This document shows positions 32,921 to 42,902 of a stretch of DNA of 64,000 nucleotides, piece by piece. The notes beneath the pieces are model-generated. The model did no database searches. It had not been told where the DNA came from and was given only the letters and a program-made list of their open reading frames with translations. Position 1 is the first letter of the stretch; every line of letters starts with the position of its first letter. A program made the position numbers and the translations under genes. Origin of the DNA: Paenibacillus glycanilyticus (lineage in GTDB: Bacteria > Bacillota > Bacilli > Paenibacillales > Paenibacillaceae); the NCBI RefSeq assembly GCF_023715145.1, contig NZ_JAMBNP010000009.1:184576-248575 (forward strand), read 5' to 3'.

Positions 32921-34438
32921 ATGGCAGAGCAGCATCCTTATTTGCTTGAGATGAACAATATCACGAAGACCTTCCCTGGCGTTAAAGCGCTTGACAACGT
33001 AACGCTGAAAGTTCGGCCGGGTACGGTGCACGCCTTGATGGGCGAGAACGGTGCGGGCAAATCAACACTTATGAAATGCTTGTTCGGGATTTATCATCCG
33101 GATGCGGGCGAGATTTTCCTGAACGGACAAAAGGCAGACATTAAAAGCTCGAAGGACGCCCTTAACAATGGCGTATCGATGATTCACCAGGAGCTTCATC
33201 CGGTGCCTCAGCGCAGCGTGATGGAGAACATTTGGCTTGGCAGATTTCCGATGAAGGGCGTTCGCCCGGTTCGGTTCATAGACCATAAAAAGATGTACAA
33301 AGATACAGCCCAATTGTTTGAAGATTTGAACATGGACATTGATCCGAACCAGCTGGTCGGCGAATTGTCGGTGTCCAAAATTCAATCGCTTGAAATTGCG
33401 AAGGCCGTATCGTTCAACTCGAGAATTATCGTTATGGACGAGCCGACTTCCTCGCTCACCGGCAACGAAGTTGAACAATTGTTTGCGATTATTAACAAGC
33501 TGCGTGCACGCGGCGTAGCCATCATTTATATTTCGCACAAAATGGAAGAGATTCTGCGCATTTCCGATGATGTAACGATCATGCGCGACGGTAAATACAT
33601 CGGTACTTGGCCTTCTCCCGAGCTGACGATCGACATGATCATTCAACGCATGGTTGGCCGTGATCTGTCGGAACGTTACCCTGAGCGCACAAACGTGCCG
33701 GGAGATGTCATGCTCAAAGTAGACGGCTTGACTTCAGCCAATCCGAAATCCTTCAAAGACGTAAGCTTTGAGCTTCGCAAAGGCGAGATTCTTGGTGTAG
33801 GCGGCCTGGTAGGCGCGCAGCGTACGGAGTTGATGGAAGCCTTGTTTGGTCTTCGTTCCGTGAAATCCGGCGCGATCTACAAAGACGGCAAGCAGGTTAC
33901 GATCAAGTCACCGATTGATGCGAAGAAACATAAGATTGCGCTACTGACGGAGGAACGCCGCGTAACCGGTATCTTCCCGGTATTGTCCATTACGGAAAAT
34001 ACGGCCATCGCCAACCTTCCTCTCTACAAAGGACCGCTTGGTTTGCTCAACGAATCGAAGATGCGCGACGAAGCGAAAAAAGGCGTTGAGAAATTCAGAA
34101 CCAAAACGCCGTCGGTTAGCCAGCTGATCCGCAACCTGTCGGGCGGCAACCAGCAGAAGGTGCTTCTCGCGCGCTGGCTGCTGACGGATCCGGACATTCT
34201 GCTGCTGGACGAGCCGACACGCGGTATCGACATCGGCGCCAAATACGAGATTTATCAGATCATTATCGATCTGGCGAAGCAAGGGAAGAGCATCATTATG
34301 ATTTCGTCCGAAATGCCGGAGCTTATTGGGATGTCCGACCGGATTATGGTTATGTCCGAGGGCCGTGCGACGGGTATTCTCGATGGCAAGGACGCGACAG
34401 AACAAAGCATTATGAGGCTGGCCGCACAGACGGGCTAA
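32921..34438 (+). CDS. mglA: Galactose/methyl-galactoside ABC transporter ATP-binding protein
   Basis: This 505-residue ATPase has the duplicated layout of CUT2 sugar importers. The first domain has Walker A GENGAGKSTLM, the signature LSVSKIQSLEIAKAV and Walker B IIVMDEPTSSL. The second domain has a degenerate Walker A (GGLVGAQRTELM), LSGGNQQKVLLARWL and ILLLDEPTRGID. The ATG at 32921 has AAAGGAGG 8 bases upstream. It is separated from mglB by the hairpin array and a terminator, and lies 30 bases before mglC. Confidence 0.94.
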   Translation: MAEQHPYLLEMNNITKTFPGVKALDNVTLKVRPGTVHALMGENGAGKSTLMKCLFGIYHPDAGEIFLNGQKADIKSSKDALNNGVSMIHQELHPVPQRSVMENIWLGRFPMKGVRPVRFIDHKKMYKDTAQLFEDLNMDIDPNQLVGELSVSKIQSLEIAKAVSFNSRIIVMDEPTSSLTGNEVEQLFAIINKLRARGVAIIYISHKMEEILRISDDVTIMRDGKYIGTWPSPELTIDMIIQRMVGRDLSERYPERTNVPGDVMLKVDGLTSANPKSFKDVSFELRKGEILGVGGLVGAQRTELMEALFGLRSVKSGAIYKDGKQVTIKSPIDAKKHKIALLTEERRVTGIFPVLSITENTAIANLPLYKGPLGLLNESKMRDEAKKGVEKFRTKTPSVSQLIRNLSGGNQQKVLLARWLLTDPDILLLDEPTRGIDIGAKYEIYQIIIDLAKQGKSIIMISSEMPELIGMSDRIMVMSEGRATGILDGKDATEQSIMRLAAQTG

Positions 34439-34468
34439 TGATGATGATTTGAAGGAGGATTAACACTC

Positions 34469-35485
34469 ATGGAAGCTACAAAAGGCTCAAGAGCTAAAAG
34501 TATATTTTCGCAAAACGCGATCTGGATCGTTCTGGTCCTTCTGATCGCTGCAATAACCATCATGGACACGAACTTCCTGTCCATTACGACATTCCGGGAT
34601 ATGCTCGTTCAATCGTCGACGCGTCTTATCATCGCGCTTGGTGCGGCGTTTGTTCTGATTACCGCCGGAACGGACTTGTCGGCGGGCCGCGTAGTTGGTC
34701 TTACGGCCGTCGTATCGGCATCGATGCTGCAAAGCGCGGATTACGCCAACAAGTTTTTCCCGGATCTGCCGCATTTGCCATTGCTTCTTCCGATCATTAT
34801 CGCGATCGTTGTTGGTCTTATCGTCGGCCTGATCAACGGTATTATCGTGGCGAAGTTTAACGTGCCGCCGTTTATCGCAACGCTGGGCACAATGGTTGCC
34901 GTTTACGGCGCGAACTCTTTGTACTTCGATATGCCGCCCAACCAATCGCAGCCAATCGGCGGTCTTCGCGATGATTTCAGTGATTTGGGTACGGGCTCCA
35001 TCGGGAGCGGTGACTGGTCTCTGCCATACATCGTATTGATTGCCATCTTCGTTGCCTTTATCGTATGGGTTGTTTTCAATAAAACGACGCTTGGCAAAAA
35101 CATGTACGCGATTGGCGGCAACATTCAAGCTGCTCACGTATCCGGTATTAATGTAGCAAAATGCTTGATGTGGATCTACGGTATTGCCGGTGCATTGTAC
35201 GGTCTGGCCGGCGTTCTGGAAGCAGCGCGTACGGGCGGCGCAACAAACAACTACGGCAACATGTACGAGCTTGATGCGATTGCGGCCTGCGTGGTAGGCG
35301 GCGTATCGACAACAGGCGGCGTTGGCCGAGTGAAAGGCGTCATTGCCGGCGTATTGATCTTCACCGTTATTAACTACGGTCTGACTTACATCGGTATCAG
35401 CCCTTACTGGCAGCTGATTATCAAAGGCGCGATTATTGTCGTTGCCGTAGCCTTCGATATCCGCAAATATGTAGCGAAGAAGTAA
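34469..35485 (+). CDS. mglC: Galactose/methyl-galactoside ABC transporter permease
   Basis: This 338-residue integral membrane protein of the BPD_transp_2 family has about 8-10 helices. Conserved segments are LITAGTDLSAGRVVGL, NGIIVAKFNVPPFIATLGTM and YELDAIAACVVGGVSTTGGVG. With MglA and MglB it forms a CUT2 importer. GAAGGAGG precedes the ATG, and a terminator follows the stop. Confidence 0.94.
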   Translation: MEATKGSRAKSIFSQNAIWIVLVLLIAAITIMDTNFLSITTFRDMLVQSSTRLIIALGAAFVLITAGTDLSAGRVVGLTAVVSASMLQSADYANKFFPDLPHLPLLLPIIIAIVVGLIVGLINGIIVAKFNVPPFIATLGTMVAVYGANSLYFDMPPNQSQPIGGLRDDFSDLGTGSIGSGDWSLPYIVLIAIFVAFIVWVVFNKTTLGKNMYAIGGNIQAAHVSGINVAKCLMWIYGIAGALYGLAGVLEAARTGGATNNYGNMYELDAIAACVVGGVSTTGGVGRVKGVIAGVLIFTVINYGLTYIGISPYWQLIIKGAIIVVAVAFDIRKYVAKK

Positions 35486-35505
35486 GATTACAAAAAAGAT
35501 CACAC

Positions 35506-35549
35506 CCGCAGACGGGCGCGTATCCAGCGCACTGTCTGCGGTTTTTTTC
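35506..35549 (+). terminator. Terminator of the mgl operon
   Basis: CCGCAGAC / GTCTGCGG stem with a 20-base loop followed by TTTTTTT. Confidence 0.88.
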
Positions 35550-35946
35550 GTTATTTTGAAGTTCCTCTGTCATTTTATTTGTTTACACAAAAAAAATATG
35601 TACAAAATGCGCAAAAAAATAGAACCGCTTCGACCGCAAAAACCAGGCTGTTATACCTACTTGATAGTTAGATATCCGAATTGTCGAGTTTTTCTCTTTC
35701 CTTCGTACCAGACAGGAATTATTTTCTAAAATAACACTCCCATAATGTGTGAAAAAAAGCTGGAAAAAACGAGAATATTGTATTTTTATACATCCCAAAG
35801 ACCCATCGTTTACCCTTTCCATAGGCTTAAACGCCCATTGTTCTTGTTTTTTCTGCAGAATATAATACGCTTTGAAACTAGATTAAAAAAGTTTCATAAT
35901 TCGTGCGCAAACAGGCGCCAACAACCAGAAGGAGGGAATTTTAAGT
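35550..35946. other. AT-rich leader region before the glucanase gene
   Basis: About 400 bases without a convincing gene. The sequence is much more AT-rich than its neighbours and must hold the glucanase promoter, but I could not fix the boxes with confidence. The ribosome binding site AAGGAGGG is at its end. No riboswitch or repeat was recognised. Confidence 0.6.
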
Positions 35947-38900
35947 ATGGGTCTACTTGTTACAAGTATACCGAAAAAAAGCTTCAAAATGGCTTCGGCC
36001 ACCATCGCTCTATCCATGTTGCTTAGCACGTTCAACATGGCACCCGTTACGGAAGCGGCTAAAGCCGCAGGGGAAGCCTCCCACTTGCTTTCTTATGAGG
36101 GAGCTGCTTACGCTTCGTCGATGGAAGGGGACGGGTTGTCTCCCGAGAAAGCCGTGGACGGAAGAAGGGATACGCGTTGGGGCAGCGCCTTCAGCGCTGA
36201 TCCGCAATGGATCTACATCGATCTTGGGGCTCCCGCCAGCATTGACAAAGTCGTCTTGGACTGGGAAAACGCTTATTCCAAGTCGTACAAAATTCAAGTA
36301 TCCGATGACGAGTCGGACTGGAAGGACATCTATGTGGACACGGAGGGCAACGGCGGAATCGATACGATTCAATTGACCGGTTCAGGCCGTTATATCCGCA
36401 TGCTATCGCTGCAACGTTCCGGCGGTTACGGGGTTTCCCTCCACGAATTCGAAGTTTACGGAACCGGCGGCAGCAATCCTCTGCCGATTGTTCTGGGTAA
36501 AGACGTCGCGCAAAATCAGCCGGTCGTCGCCTCCTCTTATCAGCCTGAAGACGGCGATAAGCCTGCTCTGCCTCCGGCATTCGCAGTGGACGGCGACAAG
36601 GCGACGCGCTGGTCCTCCAAGCACACGAGCGACGAGTGGATCTATGTCGATCTGGGCAGTGTTCATACAATCGGCCGCGTACGGTTGGATTGGGAAAACG
36701 CAGCCGGACGCATTTACGATATTCAAGTATCGAATGATGCAGCCAACTGGACGACGGTTTACCGCGAGATGGACGGACATGACGGAGTCATGGACACGGA
36801 GCTGTACGCAACGGGCCGTTACGTAAGAATGAAAGGGATCAGCAGAACGACCAGCTACGGATACTCTCTGTTTGGCTTCTCCGTATACGATTACGTGGAA
36901 GGAGATCCAAAGCCTGCCTACACGATTCCGGCATTGCCAACCGCGTCCGTCGTTAATGTCGGCGCGGGAAGCTACTTGACGAACGATCTGGACATGCCTC
37001 AACCAAGATCTCCGATGAACAAAACGGAAGATGTCAAGGCGCCGATTGCTTCCAACGACTGGTGGCAGTCCGTCCTGATCAAGAACTTGAGCGACAGCCT
37101 GGTAACGTTGCCGCTGAAGTCAAAGTACACCGCGAAGGGCTTGGGTATTCTGACCCCTGGCGCCGGTTGGGTCAACGAAAGCGGCAATTCGCAAGCTGCT
37201 GACGGCGCGCCCGACTTCTACTTAAATGCCGGAAACATCAGCGCGTCCCGTCTCGGAAATAAAGTTTCCGGTTACAGCGATTGGACCGCAACTGTCGTAT
37301 TAAGCGACAACGCAACCAAGAAAATGGAAACGACCTTTGTCAAAGGCTCGCCGTACCTCTACTCGGAATTCGCCGATCCCACGACACCCGAGTTGTATTT
37401 CCCGGCTGCCACTGCATTTTTTGATGATAATAATAACCCGATTCTCGCAGCCGATGGGGCTACATTAAATACGGATCATATCGGCTTCACGGTATCGACC
37501 GTAGACGGTTCTCCGAAGCAAAATAAAACAACGCGCCACTACGGCGTGTTCGCTCCGGAAGGCTCCGTCTTTATGAAGGTCGGCAACAAAATCAAGATTC
37601 GCTTGGGCGGCGGACAAAACTACTTGTCCTTGGCCGCGATCCCGGCGGCAAATCAATTGAACTACTTCTACAAACACGGGTACGCCTTCGTTGAAAGCAC
37701 GACGGTAACGCCGGAGTTCAACGAAGAGACATCCGAAGTAACCACCAAGTTCGATGTCTCGATCGATCAGAAACGCGCGGACATGGCAGCGACGACGCTG
37801 ATGACGCTCCTTCCTCACCAATGGAAGCTGACGCCTTCGCCGCTTACGGATCTGTCTTACCCGTCCATTCGCGGAACGCTGAAGCTTCTGGAAGGCAACT
37901 CGTTCACGACCGTCAACCGTTTCCAAGGGATCGTTCCGCAATTTACGAATCCCGACGATCCGACTTATTCCAAAGAAGATCTGATCGAAATGCTGGGTTA
38001 TTTAGACGAGTCTACGGCCAAGAACTACATGAACGCTGACGCTTATTGGCAAGGCAAAGCGCTGCATCCGCTTGGAATGGGCGTCCTTGTGGCGGATCAA
38101 ATCGGAGACACGTATTACAAGAATATATTCCTCGGCCGTCTGAAGACGATATTGACCGATTGGTTCACGTACACCAAGGGCGAACCGAACTACTTCTTCT
38201 ACTATGATCCTACTTGGGGTACGATGTACTACAAAAACAGCGAATTCGGAGCGAACACGGGGCTGACCGACCACCACTTCACCTACGGCTACATTGTGTT
38301 TGCTGCCGCTGTTCTCGCAACCTACGACCAAGAGTTCAAAGACAATTACGGCGAAATGGTGGAGCATCTGATTCGGGACTTCGGCAACCCTGACAAAGAC
38401 GATCCCATGTATCCGTTCTTGCGCAACTTCGATCCGTATGAAGGCCACTCATGGGCTGGCGGATACGGTGACAACAACAACGGTAACAACCAAGAAGCAG
38501 CCGGAGAGTCCTTGTTCGGCTGGGTCGGCGAATACTTGTGGGGTATGCTTTCCGGTAATGCCGATTATCGCGATATTGCGATTTATGGCTTTACGACCGA
38601 GTTGACCGCTGTCGAACAATACTGGTTCAACTACGACAACGACAACTGGCTGCCTGAATTCAATCACAAAGCGACGGGTCAAGTATACGGAAGCGCTTAT
38701 AACTTTGGCACCTTCTTCAGCGGAGACCCTGTCAACATCTACGGGATCCACTGGCTGCCTACCGGCGAGTACCTGACGAGCTACGGCTTCGACGCTCAAA
38801 AAGCGGCCGATCTGTACAATGGCATGGTTGAGGATAACAACGGTCCCGAGAATGCTTGGTATCACATCGTGTGGCCGATCGAGGCTCTCAGTAATCCGCA

Positions 38901-41889
38901 AGCGGTTCTCGACAAGTTTACCGTCGAGAATACGCAAAAGAATGAAATTTTCAACACGTACTGGTTCGTTCATAACATGGCAACGCTTGGCACGCGCACG
39001 AAAGACATTTGGGCAAGCGGCTGGTCCAGCGCTACCGTGTACAAGAAAGGCAATGCGTACTCGGCAATGATCTGGAACCCAACGAACGTTCCGGTCGAAG
39101 TGACTTTCCGTAGCGAAGCCGGCGTTACCGGATCGGCGACAGTCGGCCCTAAAGCGCTCGTCAAAGTCGACCCAACGAAAGTGACCGATTTGAACGTCAA
39201 CAAGCCGCCGCAGCTTAATGCGGATACGACGAAAAACAGCTTGGGACAATCGATCGACCTGACTTTCGCAGACAACCTAGGATGGAGAGAAGCAATCAGC
39301 GGCCTGAAAGTGAACGGGGTAGCGGCTGAAGCTTCCAAATTCATCGTAAAACCGGGCAAAATCACGCTGGACGCTTCTCTGTTCGAGATAGAAGACGGCT
39401 ATGACATTACGATTCAAGCAGCCGGTTACCCGGATACCGCCGTCGAGCAAGTCATCATCACGAACTCGACGGTTAACCTGGCTTTGAACAAACCGACTTC
39501 GACATCCGACAAGCCGAACAACCCGGGCAGCTTCGCGGTTGACGGCAAATTGGATACGCGTTGGGAGTCCGCATTCAGCGACCCTCAATACATCGCGGTC
39601 AACTTGAAATCGGAATACAAAATCAGCCGCGTCGTCCTCAATTGGGAGAATGCGGCAGGTAAGAACTACTCCGTTCAAGTGTCCTCGGACGGGCAAACTT
39701 GGGATACGGTCTACGAAACAACTCGCGGGCACGAAGGAATCGACGACATCACTTTTCCTGCGGTGAACGCGAGATACGTAAAAGTCGTTGGTACGGAACG
39801 AACGACAAACTACGGCTACTCGCTGTGGGAGCTTGAAGTGTACGGAACGTCCGCGGGCGCCTTGGACACTCCCGAACTTACGCCCGACAAGTCTATGAAC
39901 ATGCTTGGTCAACCGATCGACATTACGTTTACGGATGAAATGGCATGGGCTGGCGCAGTTAATGGCGTCAAGGTCAACGGCACGGCATTGGAAAAATCGC
40001 AATTCGCAGTGATGCCGGGCAAACTCACGATTGATGCTTCCGCGTTCCCTGAAGTCGGCATTTACGACATTAGCATCGAAGCAGCCGGATTCAAGACCGC
40101 GGTTGTGCAGCAATTGATTATTACGAACTCCAACGTAAACCTTGCGCTGAACAAAACGACGTTTACTTCCGACAAACCGCTTCAGCCTGGCAACAACGCG
40201 ATAGACGGAAAGAAAGATACGCGATGGGAATCGGCATTCAGCGATCCGCAGTTCATCGCGATCGATCTTGGCGCGGATTACACGATTAGCCGCGTGCTTC
40301 TGAACTGGGAGAATGCAGCGGGGCAGAGCTACTCGGTTCAGGTTTCCTCCGACAGGGCGTCTTGGAAAACCGTTTACGCTACAACGACTGGAAAACCGGG
40401 CATCAATGATATCTCGTTTATCCCTGAGAAAGCCAGATACGTTAGAATGGAAGGCACTAAACGCACGACGGGCTACGGTTACTCGCTCTTTGAGTTCGAA
40501 GTGTACGGCAATGAATCGGACGCTCCAACCTTGTTAGTGGCGCCAACCTTGACGGCGGATACGACGAAGAATGAAGTTGGACAACCAATCGAAATCACTT
40601 TCGACGACGATGAAGCATGGAGAGCTTCAATCAGCTCCCTGAAAGCGAACGGCACTCCAATCGGCAATGAGCAATATCAAGTTGCACCCGGGAAAATCAC
40701 TTTAAAAGCCGGCCTCTTCGGGCAAGCTCAAACGTACGAGGTATCCGTTCAAGCGGCAGGTTATCTTGAGGCCAACGTTCAACAAATCATAACCGAGAAG
40801 GCCGATCAGCCTCAGCAGCCAGACAACCCGGGCGAACATAACCCGTCAGGCAACCTGGCACTTCATAAACCTACGGCTTCTTCGCCTGACTTCCACAAAT
40901 CCAGCGCGGATGCGGTGGACGGAAGATTCGATCGCCGCTGGGAATCGGCGTTCAGCGATACTCAATGGATGAGCGTTGATCTGGGCGCTCCCGAGACCAT
41001 TAACCGCGTATTCCTGGCTTGGGAGGATGCGTACGGAAAAGCCTATACCATTGACGTATCATTGGACGGAGAAACTTGGACGACCGTTTACTCGACAAGC
41101 AACGGCAATGGCGGCACAGACGATATTTCGTTCAAGCCGGTCAAAGCCCGTTTCGTCAAAATGAACGGACTGAAACGCGGAACCCCTTACGGCTTCTCGT
41201 TGTGGGAATTCGAAGTTTACGCTGGCGACACCTCTCCTCTTACAGGTCCGGTGCTCGTAGCGGATACGAAAAACAATTCAATCGGAGAACCCGTCGAAAT
41301 CTCTTTCGCGGATGATGCGGCTTGGAGATCCAAGATCAGCTCGGTAGAATTGAACGGAATTGCCCTGAGCCCTAATCAATACAGCTTGGAAGAGGGTAAA
41401 CTCACGTTGAGCGCCGATCTGTTTATTAGAGCGCAAACGAACTACATCCATATTACAGCTTCCGGTTACGAGAACGCGGTCGCAACGCAGCCAATCGAGA
41501 ACGGCAACGCAGTCAATCTCGCGCTGCAGAGACCGACGACAACTTCCGATCCCGCGAGGCAAAGCGCCGATCGGGCGGTCGATGGTGACAAGAATACGCG
41601 CTGGGAATCGCCTTTTGCTGATCCGCAATGGATCATGGTTGATCTTGGTTCCACGCACTCGATCCGCCGGGTGCTTCTGAATTGGGAGAACGCGGCGGCT
41701 AAAGCTTACACGATCGAAGTTTCCGTTGACGGGAAAAGCTGGACAACAATCTACTCGACGAATAACGGACGCGAAGGCATTAACAACGTGTTCGTCAAGC
41801 CGATCGATGCCAGATACGTCAAAATCAACGGAACGGAGCGCACGACCAATTACGGTTATTCCTTGTTTGATCTAGAGGTTTACGAGTAG
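35947..41889 (+). CDS. GH81 endo-beta-1,3-glucanase with six F5/8-type modules
   Basis: This is a 1980-residue secreted enzyme for beta-1,3-glucan (laminarin, fungal walls). A signal peptide ends near VTEAAKA (about residue 38). Order: two F5/8 type C/discoidin-like modules (about 45-175, 185-315), a GH81 catalytic region (about 330-1080), then four copies of a DUF1533-like domain (LNADTTKNSLGQSIDLTF) alternating with four more F5/8 modules starting near 1175, 1395, 1633 and 1856. GH81 hallmarks are NDWWQSVLIKNL, DHHFTYGYIVF and NQEAAGESLFGW, whose E-x3-E pair fits the family's catalytic glutamates. It ends in a final F5/8 module with no cell-wall anchor. A terminator follows. Confidence 0.93.
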   Translation: MGLLVTSIPKKSFKMASATIALSMLLSTFNMAPVTEAAKAAGEASHLLSYEGAAYASSMEGDGLSPEKAVDGRRDTRWGSAFSADPQWIYIDLGAPASIDKVVLDWENAYSKSYKIQVSDDESDWKDIYVDTEGNGGIDTIQLTGSGRYIRMLSLQRSGGYGVSLHEFEVYGTGGSNPLPIVLGKDVAQNQPVVASSYQPEDGDKPALPPAFAVDGDKATRWSSKHTSDEWIYVDLGSVHTIGRVRLDWENAAGRIYDIQVSNDAANWTTVYREMDGHDGVMDTELYATGRYVRMKGISRTTSYGYSLFGFSVYDYVEGDPKPAYTIPALPTASVVNVGAGSYLTNDLDMPQPRSPMNKTEDVKAPIASNDWWQSVLIKNLSDSLVTLPLKSKYTAKGLGILTPGAGWVNESGNSQAADGAPDFYLNAGNISASRLGNKVSGYSDWTATVVLSDNATKKMETTFVKGSPYLYSEFADPTTPELYFPAATAFFDDNNNPILAADGATLNTDHIGFTVSTVDGSPKQNKTTRHYGVFAPEGSVFMKVGNKIKIRLGGGQNYLSLAAIPAANQLNYFYKHGYAFVESTTVTPEFNEETSEVTTKFDVSIDQKRADMAATTLMTLLPHQWKLTPSPLTDLSYPSIRGTLKLLEGNSFTTVNRFQGIVPQFTNPDDPTYSKEDLIEMLGYLDESTAKNYMNADAYWQGKALHPLGMGVLVADQIGDTYYKNIFLGRLKTILTDWFTYTKGEPNYFFYYDPTWGTMYYKNSEFGANTGLTDHHFTYGYIVFAAAVLATYDQEFKDNYGEMVEHLIRDFGNPDKDDPMYPFLRNFDPYEGHSWAGGYGDNNNGNNQEAAGESLFGWVGEYLWGMLSGNADYRDIAIYGFTTELTAVEQYWFNYDNDNWLPEFNHKATGQVYGSAYNFGTFFSGDPVNIYGIHWLPTGEYLTSYGFDAQKAADLYNGMVEDNNGPENAWYHIVWPIEALSNPQAVLDKFTVENTQKNEIFNTYWFVHNMATLGTRTKDIWASGWSSATVYKKGNAYSAMIWNPTNVPVEVTFRSEAGVTGSATVGPKALVKVDPTKVTDLNVNKPPQLNADTTKNSLGQSIDLTFADNLGWREAISGLKVNGVAAEASKFIVKPGKITLDASLFEIEDGYDITIQAAGYPDTAVEQVIITNSTVNLALNKPTSTSDKPNNPGSFAVDGKLDTRWESAFSDPQYIAVNLKSEYKISRVVLNWENAAGKNYSVQVSSDGQTWDTVYETTRGHEGIDDITFPAVNARYVKVVGTERTTNYGYSLWELEVYGTSAGALDTPELTPDKSMNMLGQPIDITFTDEMAWAGAVNGVKVNGTALEKSQFAVMPGKLTIDASAFPEVGIYDISIEAAGFKTAVVQQLIITNSNVNLALNKTTFTSDKPLQPGNNAIDGKKDTRWESAFSDPQFIAIDLGADYTISRVLLNWENAAGQSYSVQVSSDRASWKTVYATTTGKPGINDISFIPEKARYVRMEGTKRTTGYGYSLFEFEVYGNESDAPTLLVAPTLTADTTKNEVGQPIEITFDDDEAWRASISSLKANGTPIGNEQYQVAPGKITLKAGLFGQAQTYEVSVQAAGYLEANVQQIITEKADQPQQPDNPGEHNPSGNLALHKPTASSPDFHKSSADAVDGRFDRRWESAFSDTQWMSVDLGAPETINRVFLAWEDAYGKAYTIDVSLDGETWTTVYSTSNGNGGTDDISFKPVKARFVKMNGLKRGTPYGFSLWEFEVYAGDTSPLTGPVLVADTKNNSIGEPVEISFADDAAWRSKISSVELNGIALSPNQYSLEEGKLTLSADLFIRAQTNYIHITASGYENAVATQPIENGNAVNLALQRPTTTSDPARQSADRAVDGDKNTRWESPFADPQWIMVDLGSTHSIRRVLLNWENAAAKAYTIEVSVDGKSWTTIYSTNNGREGINNVFVKPIDARYVKINGTERTTNYGYSLFDLEVYE

Positions 41890-41902
41890 TACCACAAACA
41901 AG

Positions 41903-41941
41903 ACAGCGGTGCAGGAAATAATCCTGTACCGCTGTTTCTTT
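41903..41941 (+). terminator. Terminator of the glucanase gene
   Basis: A 14-bp stem ACAGCGGTGCAGGA / TCCTGTACCGCTGT with an AATAA loop and a T-rich tail. Confidence 0.92.
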
Positions 41942-42117
41942 ATTTATTCGACAGGACAACGCCCTCCTCTGTCTTGCTAAGTCGTCGCAAAGGATTTGTT
42001 ATGTTGTGTTGGCATTTTAATTCGATGAAAAAAACAAAAACACGACATCATTATGTGAAATTAAAGTAACATTTGTCGAAATATGCGGGTCTATTTCGAT
42101 AAGAACAAAAACTTATA

Positions 42118-42134
42118 TGTCATATTACCTAACA
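42118..42134 (+). promoter_or_regulatory. TnrA/GlnR box of the urease operon
   Basis: TGTCATATTACCTAACA fits the consensus TGTNA-N7-TNACA at every fixed position. Its centre is about 52 bases before the predicted transcription start, the place where TnrA activates promoters in B. subtilis. Urease expression is therefore expected to rise under nitrogen limitation. Confidence 0.85.
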
Positions 42135-42142
42135 TAATCCCA

Positions 42143-42171
42143 TTTACTTCAAACGGACAGCTGTCTATAAT
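42143..42171 (+). promoter_or_regulatory. Sigma-A promoter of the urease operon
   Basis: A perfect TATAAT (42166-42171) sits 17 bp after a weak -35 box TTTACT (42143-42148). A weak -35 with an upstream activator box suits activated transcription. Confidence 0.75.
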
Positions 42172-42201
42172 GTAACTAATACACTTGGGAGAGGTGATAG
42201 C

Positions 42202-42507
42202 ATGCAGCTGACTGAACGCGAGAAGGAGAAGCTCCTTATTACGATTGCAGCAGATTTGGCGAGAAGACGGCTGAACCGCGGACTAAAGCTGAACTATCCG
42301 GAAAGCGTGGCGCTCATTACCTCCGAGATCATGGAAGGCGCCCGAGACGGAAAGACCGTTGCGGAATTAATGGAATACGGAACAAAGGTGTTGAAACGCG
42401 ATGACGTGATGGGCGGAATTGCGGAAATGATCCGCGAGGTTCAGGTGGAAGCTACCTTTCCGGACGGAACAAAGCTGATTACGATCCATCACCCGATCTC
42501 CAGTTAG
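42202..42507 (+). CDS. ureA: Urease subunit gamma
   Basis: This 101-residue subunit begins MQLTEREKEKLLITIAADLA and contains RRLNRGLKLNYPESVALIT, both typical of UreA. It is part of the (UreABC)3 nickel enzyme that splits urea to ammonia and CO2. GAGAGGTGATAGC precedes the ATG. First gene of the ureABCFGD operon. Confidence 0.97.
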   Translation: MQLTEREKEKLLITIAADLARRRLNRGLKLNYPESVALITSEIMEGARDGKTVAELMEYGTKVLKRDDVMGGIAEMIREVQVEATFPDGTKLITIHHPISS

Positions 42508-42533
42508 GCCTCGGGCTAAGGAGGGAAGCTTGT

Positions 42534-42902
42534 ATGATTCCAGGGGAATACAGAATTACGCCAGGCTCCATTGTGCTGAACGCCGGGCGGCGCACGTTAA
42601 AGACCATCGTCGTAAATACAGGTGACCGGCCCATTCAGGTAGGCTCTCATTTTCATTTTTTCGAAGTAAATCGTGCCTTATCGTTTGACCGCGAAGCGGC
42701 ATTTGGCATGCGCCTTCATATACCGGCGGGTACGGCGATCCGGTTCGAGCCGGGGGAAGAAAAGCCGGTTACGCTGGTTGAGCTTGGCGGTGCCAAGCTG
42801 TCCTACGGGTTAAACGGACTTTCGCAAGGGAAGGCGGAAGCGGGCCTTATGTCCGAGGAAGTCCGGGCACGCCTCATTTCATGGAAAGGGGAAGACGGAT
42901 GA
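42534..42902 (+). CDS. ureB: Urease subunit beta
   Basis: This 122-residue subunit has the UreB core VVNTGDRPIQVGSHFHFFEVN and FDREAAFGMRLHIPAGTAIR followed by FEPGE. It has a short C-terminal extension after the usual end. Its stop overlaps the ureC start as ATGA. Confidence 0.96.
   Translation: MIPGEYRITPGSIVLNAGRRTLKTIVVNTGDRPIQVGSHFHFFEVNRALSFDREAAFGMRLHIPAGTAIRFEPGEEKPVTLVELGGAKLSYGLNGLSQGKAEAGLMSEEVRARLISWKGEDG

Noticed and set aside
34487..35503. 338-codon frame antisense to mglC
   Set aside because: Arg/Asn/Asp-rich translation typical of the reverse of a membrane protein gene; mglC is certain on the plus strand.
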